From assembly GCF_027921765.1 (NCBI RefSeq), contig NZ_BSEJ01000009.1, forward strand, positions 1 to 64,000: 64,000 nucleotides of DNA, read 5' to 3'. Position numbers and translations under genes: made by a program. This DNA comes from Microbacterium barkeri. Lineage in GTDB: Bacteria > Actinomycetota > Actinomycetes > Actinomycetales > Microbacteriaceae. Positions 8,501 through 15,740 of this stretch are shown one piece after another. Numbering within the stretch: position 1 is the first letter of the stretch; every line of letters begins with the position of its first letter. Under the pieces are notes generated by a model. It was not told the DNA's origin. It made no database searches and saw nothing but the letters and a program-made list of their open reading frames with translations.

Positions 8501-9246
8501 GCGTTCAGGACCGGATGGTCGAGCTCGCGCATATCGCGCGCCATGACCTCGCCGACCTCCGCGAACGTCGAGACGATGAGCCGCGGCTTGACGCTGAAGG
8601 TGTCGACGTGCGCGACGAGGCTGCGCAGCCGGTCGATCACGGGCTGCGGCTTGAACACGCCCTCGTCGTAGGCGAGCTCGGCGAGCGCGTCGCCGTCGAT
8701 GTCGATCCCGAAGTGGTCCTGCGCGATGCGGACGAGCTCGGGGTTCACGGCGAACCGGCCGTGGAGCTTCAGCTCGAAGTCGGAGTGATGGCGGCGGATG
8801 GCGAGCGGGCGCAGGAGGACCGGCGCGACGAACTCCTCGTCGCCGACGCGCCACGTCGCGAGGCCGACCGCGAGGCGCACGGCGTCGATTCCGCGCACGG
8901 TGCGCAGCTCGAGGTTCTTCGCCGTGATCCGCTCTGCGGCCAGGCGGGCGGTGCGCAGCGCGACCTCGTCGCGGAAGAGGTTCGACAGCAGCGTCGACCG
9001 TCCCGTGATGAACTGCGGGAGGCTGCCGGGATGCGCCTTCGTGATCTCGATGCCCGACTCGGGCGCCGGCCGATAGCGCAGGAGCGGCGACCGTCCGCCG
9101 AGCGCCCCGGCGAGAGACCGCAGCTGCTCCCGTTCGGAGGACGCGACATGCGCGACCGACACGTCGGGGTCGGCCACGCGGAGGTCCGCGGGCGTCACGG
9201 GCACGAGCCTCGTGGTCTCCACGGCGTCGTCTTCAGCGGGCAGCAC
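5566..9246 (-). CDS. Helicase-like AAA protein with nuclease-like C-terminus and degenerate Walker A
   Basis: A 1226-aa protein related to the large superfamily-1 helicase/ATPase proteins of actinobacteria. At residues 309-314 the P-loop reads PGTGGT where PGTGKT is expected, so the phosphate-binding Lys is Gly313. The Walker B region near 832 reads LIADSG instead of the usual DE. Later helicase-like motifs are recognisable (FGDPVTQRPLPF, LTRSYRAGGEDL, TLEESVAESRDRVIFSLGYG, VGMTRARRSMVIVSS). The last ~110 residues (LRPHALRRLGWHYVRVHAFDLY) resemble the MTES_1575-type restriction-endonuclease fold, without an obvious ExK. Function is unknown; a role in nucleic-acid surveillance or defence is only inferred. 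Confidence 0.8.
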   Translation of the reverse strand: MLPAEDDAVETTRLVPVTPADLRVADPDVSVAHVASSEREQLRSLAGALGGRSPLLRYRPAPESGIEITKAHPGSLPQFITGRSTLLSNLFRDEVALRTARLAAERITAKNLELRTVRGIDAVRLAVGLATWRVGDEEFVAPVLLRPLAIRRHHSDFELKLHGRFAVNPELVRIAQDHFGIDIDGDALAELAYDEGVFKPQPVIDRLRSLVAHVDTFSVKPRLIVSTFAEVGEVMARDMRELDHPVLNALAGHPDDLAALGAQRPAPAVPHPDERAPASDMLLLDADAEQERVLARITAGQSLAVHTLPGTGGTQTIINAVGALVRDGKRVLVVSARRSTLEGIRHRLAGIGLDALAVSPTDLRRDLIRAIGRNEKATQPKVSDIDDALVRLRSVLRDYRHALTRVHDGLGISVLEATRTLTRLAALPTPPSTSARLGIRALEQLAGDRSKAASTLALAARLGEFRVGPDDSPWYGVSFSSTDDARAAHRMAGKLHRTSVPNLLERGYELISQTRMRPFTTIDELGEYLRLLHGIRDSLDRFTPSVFERPLGDMIKAFGPRRESGLPGAQRRRLKRLSKEYLRPGVHVTDMHAALSRIQHQRQQWQQLVDVGTIPELPLGLADVQVEWQRVEAELSELDAALGRGSRLASMPVERLVRTLAGLAADSDVFDNIVERAELRAELSRLGLEPLLTELSVRHVDEERVGEELEFAWWQSALEHLLQSDRALLGANTSVVDRLERDFRLVDEAHAAASGPLLAWQLATQWKIGIVDEPGEAEALKRSLTRGDVSAEALASIAPTLSRVIAPVWIASPYDVPLIPDAPGFDVVLIADSGAIGLAEAAPAIRRARQVVAFGDPVTQRPLPFSVAVLESPPAGGEQASAFERLADVLPVETLTRSYRAGGEDLAELVNDAFYGGEIVSLPWAGSYLGRGSLSVDYVEGGYGAPDPESGAVESPDAEVQRVVTLVVEHAVNRPHESLMVITASRRHAERIRSAVTTAFAGRSDVADFVARDTTEPLTVLTLEESVAESRDRVIFSLGYGVTKHGRVLSDFGDLSTPDGERLLTVGMTRARRSMVIVSSIRPAADDGRLEHGAAILMGILASIDGRGREARREDDADPLTRVLARELRRLGVAVDVDYHGMLPLVAQRSGKAVVVESDPESQDASLRESLRLRPHALRRLGWHYVRVHAFDLYSDPAAVAERIAAVLGVSADTPRVDPDTEPLAF

Positions 9247-9423
9247 ACCAGTCAGGGTAGGCGGACGCGCCTCAAAGTCACCCGCGTGCCGCGGAGTTTC
9301 GCCGGATTACCCGGGCGCACGCCCCCCGCGACGCCGTGTGCACAGGCCCTCTCCATCGGCGCGTCGGCTCCCGGCCGCGCCGCGCGAGCGCCGCACGGCC
9401 GTCCGCCCCTTCAGGATGGACGC

Positions 9424-9936
9424 ATGACCTACCGGTACGCGATCCTCTCCACGCCCGTCGGCGACGCGGTCTCTGCGTTCTCCGACGAGGGCCTCGTCGC
9501 GCTGCGTCTCGCCGCCGAGCCCGAGTGGGCGCTCGAGTCCGTCTCCCGCGAGCTGCGCGGCGCCCTCCTTCCCGACGACGGCTCGGACGCCGCCGAGGAG
9601 CTCGCCGCGCAGCTCGAGGGCTACTTCGCGGGCGAGCGCCGGCGCTTCGACCTCGCGCTGGACTGGCGCCTCGCGACGGGCTTCACGCGAGAGGCCCTCG
9701 AGGCGGTGCGCGAGATCCCCTACGGCACCACGGCGAGCTACGGCGAGGTCGCCGCCATGGCGGGGCGCCCGCGCGCCGCCCGCGCGGTCGGCACGGCCTG
9801 CCGCACGACGCCCTACTCGCTGATCGTCCCGGTGCACCGGGTCATCCGCGCCGACGGGACGATCGGCGGCTACGGCGGCGACATCGAGCTGAAGCGCCAC
9901 CTCATCGAGCTCGAGCAGGACGCGCTCGGCGCCTGA
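9424..9936 (+). CDS. Alkyltransferase-like protein (MGMT homologue without active-site Cys)
   Basis: A 170-aa homologue of O6-alkylguanine-DNA alkyltransferase. The DNA-binding part is typical: FTREALEAVREIPYGTTASYGEVA (88-110) and RPRAARAVG (115-123). The active-site signature PCHRV appears as PVHRV (136-140), so the acceptor cysteine is Val137. The protein therefore cannot accept alkyl groups in the usual way. It may act like the ATL proteins, which bind alkylated bases and recruit nucleotide-excision repair (those usually have Trp at this site). It is flanked by a hairpin terminator. Confidence 0.85.
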   Translation: MTYRYAILSTPVGDAVSAFSDEGLVALRLAAEPEWALESVSRELRGALLPDDGSDAAEELAAQLEGYFAGERRRFDLALDWRLATGFTREALEAVREIPYGTTASYGEVAAMAGRPRAARAVGTACRTTPYSLIVPVHRVIRADGTIGGYGGDIELKRHLIELEQDALGA

Positions 9937-9959
9937 GGCCATCCGCCCGCCGCACACGG

Positions 9960-9996
9960 GAGCGCCGACCCGCGAGTAGGCCGCGGGTCGGCGCTC
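9960..9996. terminator. Bidirectional hairpin between convergent genes
   Basis: A 15-bp perfect stem (GAGCGCCGACCCGCG and its complement) with a seven-base loop, followed by CTTCC. It lies between the rightward alkyltransferase-like gene and the leftward symporter gene and can serve both. Confidence 0.78.
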
Positions 9997-10018
9997 CTTC
10001 CGCCTCAGTGCACGCCGC

Positions 10019-11626
10019 TCAGTGCTCGACCGCCTTCTCGGCGCCGAACCCGGTGAGCGAGCGCACCTCCATCTCGGCCGCGAGACGCGGGTCCTCCGCC
10101 GAGCGCGAGGTCAGCGAGCCGATCCACCCGAGGAGGAACCCGACCGGGATCGAGACGATCCCCGGGTTGCTCAAGGGCCAGATCGCGAAGTCGGCGGCGG
10201 GGAACACGCTCGTCTCGGTGCCCGAGAACACGGGCGAGAAGATGATGAGCACCAGGGCCGTGCCGAGGCCGCCGTACATGCTCCACACCGCGCCGCGCGT
10301 CGTGAAGCCGCGCCAGAACAGCGAGTAGAGGATCGTCGGCAGGTTCGCCGACGCCGCGACCGCGAACGCGAGCGCCACGAGGAACGCCACGTTCTGCCCC
10401 TGCACGCCGATGCCGCCGACGATCGCCAGCGCGCCGATCACGAGCACCGTGATGCGGGCGACCCGCACCTCGCCGTCGCCCTCCACGCGCCCGTTCTTGA
10501 TGACGTTCGCGTAGATGTCGTGGGCGAACGAGGTCGCGGCGGTGATCGTGAGGCCCGCGACGACCGCGAGGATCGTCGCGAACGCGACGGCGGAGATGAA
10601 CCCCATCAGCACGGGGCCGCCGAGCGCCTGCGCGAGCAGCGGAGCGGCCGAGTTCACGCCGCCCGGCGCGGCCGCGATCGTCTCCGCGCCGACGAGCGCT
10701 CCCGCGCCGTAGCCGAGCACGAGCGTGAGCAGGTAGAACAGCCCGATGAGCCAGATCGCCCACACGACTGAGCGACGCGCCTCCTTCGCCGTCGGCACCG
10801 TGTAGAAGCGCATGAGCACGTGCGGCAGGCCGGCCGTGCCGAGCACGAGCGCCATCCCGAGCGACAGGAAGTCGAGCGGCTTCGCACCGTACTGGAGGCC
10901 GGGCGCGAGGATGGCCTCGCCTGCCGACGCGTTCGCGACCGCGGCGCCGAGGAGGCCGTTGAAGTCGAACCCGTGCTGCGCGAGCACCCAGATCGCCATC
11001 GCGATGGCGCCGCCGATGAGGAGGAAGGCCTTCACGATCTGCACCCAGGTCGTGCCCTTCATCCCGCCGATGAGCACGTAGACGACCATGAGGACGCCCA
11101 CGACCGCGATGACCACCGACTGGCCGACGCGGTCGCCGACCCCGAGCAGAAGCGACACGAGGCCGCCCGCTCCCGACATCTGCGCGAGGAGGTAGAACAG
11201 GCACACCGCGAGGGTCGTGATCGCCGCGGCCATCCGCACGGGACGCTGCCGCAGGCGGAACGACAGCACGTCGGCCATCGTGAACTTGCCCGTGTTGCGC
11301 ATGAGCTCGGCGACGAGGAGCAGCGCGACGAGCCACGCCACGAGGAAGCCGATCGAGTACAGGAAGCCGTCGTACCCGTTCAGCGCGATCGCGCCCACGA
11401 TGCCGAGGAACGACGCGGCGGAGAGGTAGTCCCCCGCGATCGCGAAGCCGTTCTGCGGCCCGCTGAACGAGCGCCCGCCGGCGTAGAAGTCCGCCGCGGT
11501 CTTGTTGTTGCGACTCGCCCTGATGACGATGAACAGCGTGACCGCGACGAAGGCGCCGAACACGCTGATATTGAGGATCGGGTTGTTCTCCATCTGCGCG
11601 GGTGCCGCTGCCATCCATGCGCTCAT
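10019..11626 (-). CDS. actP: Sodium/solute symporter, cation-acetate (ActP/MctC) type
   Basis: A 535-aa protein with about 13 membrane helices from the SSS family. Characteristic stretches are DFYAGGRSFSGPQNGFAIAGDYLSAASFLG (about 44-73) and GGMKGTTWVQIVKAF (about 187-201), typical of acetate/short monocarboxylate importers. It follows a DUF485 protein with a 4-base ATGA overlap, the usual ActP partner arrangement. Substrate is inferred from family and partner; pyruvate or propionate are also possible. The divergent GAF-LuxR regulator at 12107 is a likely controller. Confidence 0.88.
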   Translation of the reverse strand: MSAWMAAAPAQMENNPILNISVFGAFVAVTLFIVIRASRNNKTAADFYAGGRSFSGPQNGFAIAGDYLSAASFLGIVGAIALNGYDGFLYSIGFLVAWLVALLLVAELMRNTGKFTMADVLSFRLRQRPVRMAAAITTLAVCLFYLLAQMSGAGGLVSLLLGVGDRVGQSVVIAVVGVLMVVYVLIGGMKGTTWVQIVKAFLLIGGAIAMAIWVLAQHGFDFNGLLGAAVANASAGEAILAPGLQYGAKPLDFLSLGMALVLGTAGLPHVLMRFYTVPTAKEARRSVVWAIWLIGLFYLLTLVLGYGAGALVGAETIAAAPGGVNSAAPLLAQALGGPVLMGFISAVAFATILAVVAGLTITAATSFAHDIYANVIKNGRVEGDGEVRVARITVLVIGALAIVGGIGVQGQNVAFLVALAFAVAASANLPTILYSLFWRGFTTRGAVWSMYGGLGTALVLIIFSPVFSGTETSVFPAADFAIWPLSNPGIVSIPVGFLLGWIGSLTSRSAEDPRLAAEMEVRSLTGFGAEKAVEH

Positions 11627-11973
11627 GCGCCGGCCGCCTTCCGCTCGAGTTCAGACCGGATCTCGGCGGAGATCGGGTCGAGTCGGCGATTCGCGAAGGC
11701 CACATATCCCATCGTGATCGCGAATGTCGTGACGAATTGGCCCAATCCGAAGAGCAGGCCGACGGTGATATCTCCCCACACCCTCTGCCCCATGAACTCG
11801 GGGAAGAAGCCCGCGAGGACGACGTAGAGGAAATACCAGACGAGGAAGAATGCCGCCAGCGGGAAGATGAAGCTCCGCTGGGTGCGCTTCAGCTCGCGGA
11901 AACGCGGTGAATCCTCCACCGCCGCATAGTCGATCGACGTCGTCGGGGCGACGCCGCCCGGAGAGTCAGTCAT
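11623..11973 (-). CDS. DUF485 membrane protein, symporter partner
   Basis: A 116-aa protein with two membrane helices (about residues 38-60 and 73-95) and the DUF485 core FRELKRTQRSFIFPLAAFFLVWYFLYVVL. These small proteins are encoded directly upstream of ActP-type symporters and are thought to assist or assemble with them. I chose MTDSPGG as start over an ATG six codons earlier because it sits closer to GAGG (AAGGAGGCCTC precedes it). The stop overlaps the actP start by four bases. Confidence 0.88.
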   Translation of the reverse strand: MTDSPGGVAPTTSIDYAAVEDSPRFRELKRTQRSFIFPLAAFFLVWYFLYVVLAGFFPEFMGQRVWGDITVGLLFGLGQFVTTFAITMGYVAFANRRLDPISAEIRSELERKAAGA

Positions 11974-12106
11974 GAGGCCTCCTTGCCGCATGGTCCCTGC
12001 CGCACTGCGTGTTCGCAGAGCCGGTGTTCCGGCACCTCGCCGGTGATATCTTCGACGCTACGGAAAGCGACAGAGCGGTCGTCACCCCCGAAAGTAGGTA
12101 TCCCCG

Positions 12107-12973
12107 GTGCAGACAGTGTTGCCGTCTCGCGGAGCCGATGAGCAGCGGCTCGTCGCGGGCGCCGTCGACGAGCTCGCTCGGCGCACGCGCTTCCCGGTCG
12201 CGTTCGGCGGACTCCTGGAGGACGGCCGCGTCGCGATGTCGGCCTTCCACGGCACGCGGACGTCGGCGCTCGACGGGCTCGCGGTGCGCCCCGAGCGCGG
12301 CCTCGGCGGCCGCGCCATCATGGAGTTGCGCCCCCGCTTCGCGAGCGACTACCGCACGGCGAAGCAGATCACGCACGACTACGACCCGTACATCCTCGGC
12401 GAGGGCATCGGCACCCTCCTCGCCGTGCCCGTCATCGTCCAGGGGCGCGCACGAGGCGTGCTCTACGGCGCCGCCTGGGGCCAGTGGAACGTCGGCGGGG
12501 TCGCCGCGGCTCCCGCCGTCGAGGTCGCCGACCGGCTCGCGAGCCAGATCGCCGCGCTCGACGCGTCGCGGCGGCGACGGGAGGCGGCCGCGGAGTCGAC
12601 GGCCGTGCTCCCGCCCGCGCACCAGGAGGAGCTGCGGGAGACCTACGCCGAGCTGCGGCGCATCGCGGCCGCCGTCGATGACGGCGCCATCCGATCCCGT
12701 CTCGAGGAGGTCGAGCGTCGGCTCGCCGCGCTCTCCGGCGTGGCCGTGTCGGCACAGCGTCCGGCGGCCGAGCCGACCGTGCACCTCTCGCCGCGCGAGG
12801 TCGACGTGCTCGCCTGCGCTGCTCTCGGCGCGACGAATGCCGAGATCGCCGCTCAGCTGGGTCTTCGCGAGGGAACGGTGAAGGCCTATCTCGGCGCCGC
12901 GATGTCGAAACTCGACGCCTCGACGCGTTTGGCCGCGGTCGCGAAAGCGCGTCGCGCCGGTATTCTGCCCTGA
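12107..12973 (+). CDS. GAF-domain LuxR-type transcriptional regulator
   Basis: A 288-aa regulator with an N-terminal GAF-like sensor domain (about 10-150), a connecting helix with coiled-coil character (about 165-215), and a C-terminal LuxR helix-turn-helix (LSPREVDVLACAALGATNAEIAAQL, about 226-250, then REGTVKAYL). It starts with GTG and is divergent from the DUF485-actP operon, an arrangement seen for acetate-uptake regulators in actinobacteria. Control of actP is inferred from position. No receiver domain is present, so the signal is probably a ligand bound by GAF. Confidence 0.87.
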   Translation: MQTVLPSRGADEQRLVAGAVDELARRTRFPVAFGGLLEDGRVAMSAFHGTRTSALDGLAVRPERGLGGRAIMELRPRFASDYRTAKQITHDYDPYILGEGIGTLLAVPVIVQGRARGVLYGAAWGQWNVGGVAAAPAVEVADRLASQIAALDASRRRREAAAESTAVLPPAHQEELRETYAELRRIAAAVDDGAIRSRLEEVERRLAALSGVAVSAQRPAAEPTVHLSPREVDVLACAALGATNAEIAAQLGLREGTVKAYLGAAMSKLDASTRLAAVAKARRAGILP

Positions 12974-13033
12974 TATCCCCGGGCAGACGCGAATTGTGCT
13001 CGAATTGGCGCCTTCTGACGCTACATTCGAGAT

Positions 13034-13387
13034 ATGGCCCGAAAGATCATCCACCAGCTTGTTGACGACCTCGACGACACCGTTCTCGAGCCCGGAGAAG
13101 GCGAGACCGTCCTCTTCGCCCTTGACGGAAAGAGCTACGAGATCGACCTCTCCGCCGACAACGCGGCGGAATTCCGCGCGCAGTTCGAGCGCTACATCTC
13201 AGCCGGCCGCCGCGTCGGAAGCGGATCCGGCTCGACGAATTCGAGCGCATCGCGCGTGACCCGCCGGCGCTCCGGCCAGACCGATTACGGACCGGTTCGA
13301 GCGTGGGCGAAGGAGAACGGCTATTCCGTCTCCGAGCGCGGGCGCGTCCCCGCTGCCGTGCTCGAGGCCTACGAAGCGGCTCACTGA
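13034..13387 (+). CDS. lsr2: Lsr2-family nucleoid-associated protein
   Basis: Lsr2 bridges DNA and silences AT-rich, often foreign, genes in actinobacteria. The 117-aa product has the N-terminal dimerisation domain MARKIIHQLVDDLDD, a Ser/Gly linker (about 63-78) and the C-terminal DNA-binding domain RAWAKENGYSVSERGRVPAAV, including the RGR AT-hook-like motif. TACATT at 13022-13027 lies six bases before ATG, so the mRNA is probably leaderless. A very long palindrome follows the gene. Confidence 0.95.
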   Translation: MARKIIHQLVDDLDDTVLEPGEGETVLFALDGKSYEIDLSADNAAEFRAQFERYISAGRRVGSGSGSTNSSASRVTRRRSGQTDYGPVRAWAKENGYSVSERGRVPAAVLEAYEAAH

Positions 13388-13399
13388 ACCCGCACGTCG

Positions 13400-13449
13400 C
13401 GGCGCCGATTCACGGGATGCACATGTGCATCCCGTGTGAATCGGCGCCG
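13400..13449. terminator. Long palindrome after lsr2
   Basis: A 23-bp stem (CGGCGCCGATTCAC then GGGATGCAC) with only a two-base loop and a GT bulge. It is unusually long for a terminator and has no T-tract. It most likely ends lsr2 transcription, but such perfect symmetry could also bind a protein or extrude as a cruciform. Confidence 0.65.
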
Positions 13450-13519
13450 TGTCGCGTCCGGGGGTTGCATCCCGGCGGCGTTCTCGGAATCGTGGCTGGC
13501 CCGACGGAAGGAGAGCCGA

Positions 13520-13801
13520 ATGCTCACACTCACCGAGAACGCCCAGACCGCCGTCCGAACGATCGTCGACCAGTCGCCGGATCCCGCCACCGCGGGCCTG
13601 CGCATCGACGGCTCGAGCTCTTCCCCGCAGGGGTACACGCTCACGCTCGCGCCCTCGCCTGAGGCCGCCGACGCCGTGGTGGAGAGCGGTCCGGTTCGCG
13701 TCTTCCTCCCCCAGGAGGCGGCCGTCGAGCTCGACGACAAGGTGCTCGACGCCGAGGTGACGCCCGACGGCGTGCGCTTCGCGCTGGCCGTCCAGGCCTG
13801 A
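13520..13801 (+). CDS. HesB/IscA-like Fe-S biogenesis-type protein
   Basis: A 93-aa protein beginning MLTLTENAQTAVRTIVDQS, typical of actinobacterial HesB-like proteins. The family fold (A-type carrier) is recognisable through the pattern GLRI, GYTLTLAPSP and FLPQEAAVELDDKVLDAE. The three cysteines that bind Fe-S in true A-type carriers are absent; this protein has no cysteine at all. It is therefore a family relative, not a proven carrier. A GGAAGGAGAG ribosome site sits just upstream, which fixes the start. Confidence 0.82.
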   Translation: MLTLTENAQTAVRTIVDQSPDPATAGLRIDGSSSSPQGYTLTLAPSPEAADAVVESGPVRVFLPQEAAVELDDKVLDAEVTPDGVRFALAVQA

Positions 13802-13877
13802 GAGCGTCGCACGGCGCCGCCCTGGAATCCCGGGCGGCGCCGTGTCCTGTCCGCACTGCCGATAAGCTGGTGCGGAC

Positions 13878-13950
13878 GCCCCCGTAGCTCAGTGGATAGA
13901 GCGTCGGTTTCCTAAACCGTGCGTCGCTGGTTCGAGTCCAGTCGGGGGCA
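13878..13950 (+). tRNA. tRNA-Arg (anticodon CCT)
   Basis: A 73-nt cloverleaf: acceptor GCCCCCG/CGGGGGC, D-arm GCTC/GAGC, anticodon stem TCGGT/ACCGT (closing T-A to G-T pairs), loop TTCCTAA, and T-arm GCTGG-TTCGAGT-CCAGT. The anticodon CCT reads AGG (arginine). CCA is not encoded. Confidence 0.95.
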
Positions 13951-13955
13951 CCGTC

Positions 13956-14453
13956 TCACGCCGCGAGCGCGAGGTACGGCTCCCAGCGCGGATCCGCGCG
14001 CTCGGCCCCGCGCACCGTCCAGGACGTGCTGCGCGGCGCGCCCGGCGCGAAGCGGAGCTCCCAGCCCATCTCCTGCGGAGTCCGGTCGCTCTTGACGTTG
14101 TTGCACCGCAGGCAGCACGCCACGAGGTTCTCCCACGTGTCCCGTCCCCCGCGCGAGCGCGGGAGGATGTGGTCGATCGTCGAGGCCGAGGCTCCGCAGT
14201 ACCCGCAGCGGAAGCCGTCCCTGCGCAGCACGCCGCGACGCGTCACCGGCGTCCGACGCGCCGTGGGCACGCGCACGTAGCGGGTGAGGACGATGACGGC
14301 GGGCCGGTCGAACACCGATCTCGTGCCCCACACGGGCTCCCCCTCGACGTGCTCGATGACGGTCGCCTTCTCGTTCATGACGAGGACGAGGGCTCTCTTG
14401 AACGAGACGACCGCGAGGGGCTCGTATCCCGCATTCAGCACCAGTGTTCGCAT
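13956..14453 (-). CDS. HNH endonuclease
   Basis: A 165-aa protein widely conserved in actinobacteria. After an N-terminal domain (MRTLVLNAGYEPLAVVSFKR) it carries a zinc-finger HNH nuclease: CGYCG (about 99-103), DHILPRSRGG with the catalytic His (about 109-118), and CLRCNNVKSDRTP (about 129-141). The genome role is not established. The frame extends 61 codons upstream, but this ATG matches the conserved N-terminus and avoids the terminator at 14543. It converges on tRNA-Arg with only five bases between. Confidence 0.92.
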   Translation of the reverse strand: MRTLVLNAGYEPLAVVSFKRALVLVMNEKATVIEHVEGEPVWGTRSVFDRPAVIVLTRYVRVPTARRTPVTRRGVLRRDGFRCGYCGASASTIDHILPRSRGGRDTWENLVACCLRCNNVKSDRTPQEMGWELRFAPGAPRSTSWTVRGAERADPRWEPYLALAA

Positions 14454-14542
14454 ACTCGATCCCTTCGATACGACCCGGACGGCTTCCGGGCATTCGAACT
14501 GCGACCGCTCCGATCGACGGCGGGCGTGCGCGGGCACGAAAA

Positions 14543-14569
14543 AGGGCGCTGTCTCATGGACAGCGCCCT
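14543..14569 (-). terminator. Intrinsic terminator of the short upstream transcript
   Basis: A perfect 11-bp stem (AGGGCGCTGTC/GACAGCGCCCT) with a five-base loop, followed on the minus strand by five Ts (from 14543 down to 14539). It would stop leftward transcription about 90 bases before the HNH gene, so it either ends a short separate transcript or acts as an attenuator for the HNH gene. Confidence 0.8.
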
Positions 14570-14667
14570 GGAGAGACCGCGGCTGCTCCGCGGCCCGTGT
14601 GCACACGATGCCGGAGGACGTAACGCCCGAGCGCATCCGTGGTGCGGATGCGAGGTATTCGTTCCAT
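14554..14667 (-). CDS. Possible 37-aa peptide gene ending inside a terminator
   Basis: On the minus strand an ATG at 14667 follows a strong ribosome site (GGCGGAGGGAGCCG). It opens a 37-codon frame starting MERIPRIRTTDALGRYVLRH and ending AAAVSPGRCP. The stop codon lies in the loop of the terminator hairpin at 14543-14569. A -10-like TAGCCT lies about 45 bases upstream of the ATG. Alternatives are a leader peptide for attenuation of the HNH gene or a small RNA. I do not recognise the sequence. Confidence 0.45.
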   Translation of the reverse strand: MERIPRIRTTDALGRYVLRHRVHTGRGAAAVSPGRCP

Positions 14668-14773
14668 CGGCTCCCTCCGCCTCTCTCGGCGACAGGGTCA
14701 GGCTAGCGCACCCCGGGCGTGTCGAGGGCGAAGAGCGGGTGAACAGCCGGGGATTCCGTCGCCGGATGCGACA

Positions 14774-14804
14774 GAGCGCCCGGCACGTGACGTGCCGGGC
14801 GCTC
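14774..14804 (-). terminator. Terminator after the M23 peptidase gene
   Basis: A perfect 14-bp stem (GAGCGCCCGGCACG and its complement) with a TGA loop, 16 bases past the peptidase stop codon. There is no T-run. Confidence 0.75.
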
Positions 14805-14819
14805 TCTCGCGGGATCCGA

Positions 14820-15740
14820 TCAGATCGGGAGGTAGCTCATCGGGTCGACGATCGCGCCGTTGATGCGGTACTCGATGTGGAGGTGGTTCGCCGTGGAGCG
14901 GCCGGTCGAGCCGACGTAGCCGATCAGCTGGCCCGCTTCGACGGTCTGGCCGACCTCGACCTGGCGGGTTCCGTAGGTCATGTGGCCGTAGAGGCTCGAG
15001 GTGCCGTCGCCGTGGTCGATCGCGACGGTGACGCCCCAGCCGCCGAGCGCCTCCTGCGAGGTGATGACGGTGCCGGACTTCACGGCGTAGATCGGGGTCA
15101 TCGCGGGCGCGACCATGTCGGTGCCCTCGTGGCCCGACCCGACCGAGCGGCTCACGTAGTAGGTGCCGGCGGGCAGCGGGCAGATGCCGCCGTCGCTCAC
15201 GACCGGGGGCTCGTACGTCTGCGGCTGCTGCTGCGGCTGCTGCGGCGCGGTCTGCGCCTGCTGCTCCTGCTGCTGGGCCTGCTGCTCGCGCTGCTGCTGG
15301 GCGAGGAGCTCTGCCTGCTCACGGGCGCGCTCGGCGGCCTCCGCCGCCGCGGCGGCCGCCTTGGCCTCCTCGATCTCCTCCGGGGTCGTCGCGGAGTACG
15401 CCGCGCCGCTCAGCGGGGCGGTCTCGACCGCGGCGTCCACCGCGATCGACTGGGCCTCGCGCTCGGCGGCGTCCTGCATCGAGACGGTCTCGGGCGCCGG
15501 CTGCGTCGCCGCGTACGCAGGGATCGCGACACCGGCGAGCAGGGCGAGGACGGCGGCGATCGTGCCCGCGGCGCGGACCGGCTTCACCTGGGGGGCGCCG
15601 GCACGGCGGGCGGCCCGCTCCATGCGCCGGACGTCGCTGCGCGGCATGACGACGATTCCTCGCGTCACGGGCTGCACGGCCTTCGTCGGGGTCGTCGCGT
15701 CGGCGTCGGGGGCGCCAGCGGACGTGGGGTTCTCAGCCAA
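14820..15740 (-). CDS. M23-family cell-wall peptidase with low-complexity linker
   Basis: A 306-aa envelope protein: cytoplasmic head with basic residues, one membrane/signal segment (TIAAVLALLAGVAIPAYAA, about 60-78), a Glu/Ala/Gln-rich helical linker with poly-Gln (about 110-185), and a C-terminal M23 LytM domain. Zinc-site motifs are HEGTDMVAP and HLHIEYR, so one His, one Asp and HxH are present. It should cut peptidoglycan cross-links. The start is a TTG at 15740, six bases after GGAGGAG; the next upstream ATG has no such site. Direct repeats upstream suggest response-regulator control. Confidence 0.9.
   Translation of the reverse strand: MAENPTSAGAPDADATTPTKAVQPVTRGIVVMPRSDVRRMERAARRAGAPQVKPVRAAGTIAAVLALLAGVAIPAYAATQPAPETVSMQDAAEREAQSIAVDAAVETAPLSGAAYSATTPEEIEEAKAAAAAAEAAERAREQAELLAQQQREQQAQQQEQQAQTAPQQPQQQPQTYEPPVVSDGGICPLPAGTYYVSRSVGSGHEGTDMVAPAMTPIYAVKSGTVITSQEALGGWGVTVAIDHGDGTSSLYGHMTYGTRQVEVGQTVEAGQLIGYVGSTGRSTANHLHIEYRINGAIVDPMSYLPI

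Noticed and set aside
5680..9936. 1418-codon rightward open frame opposite the helicase-like gene
   Set aside because: It is antisense to a recognisable protein, is Arg/Ala/His-rich with no motif, and only its last 170 codons (from 9424) encode a real protein. High GC makes such frames open by chance.
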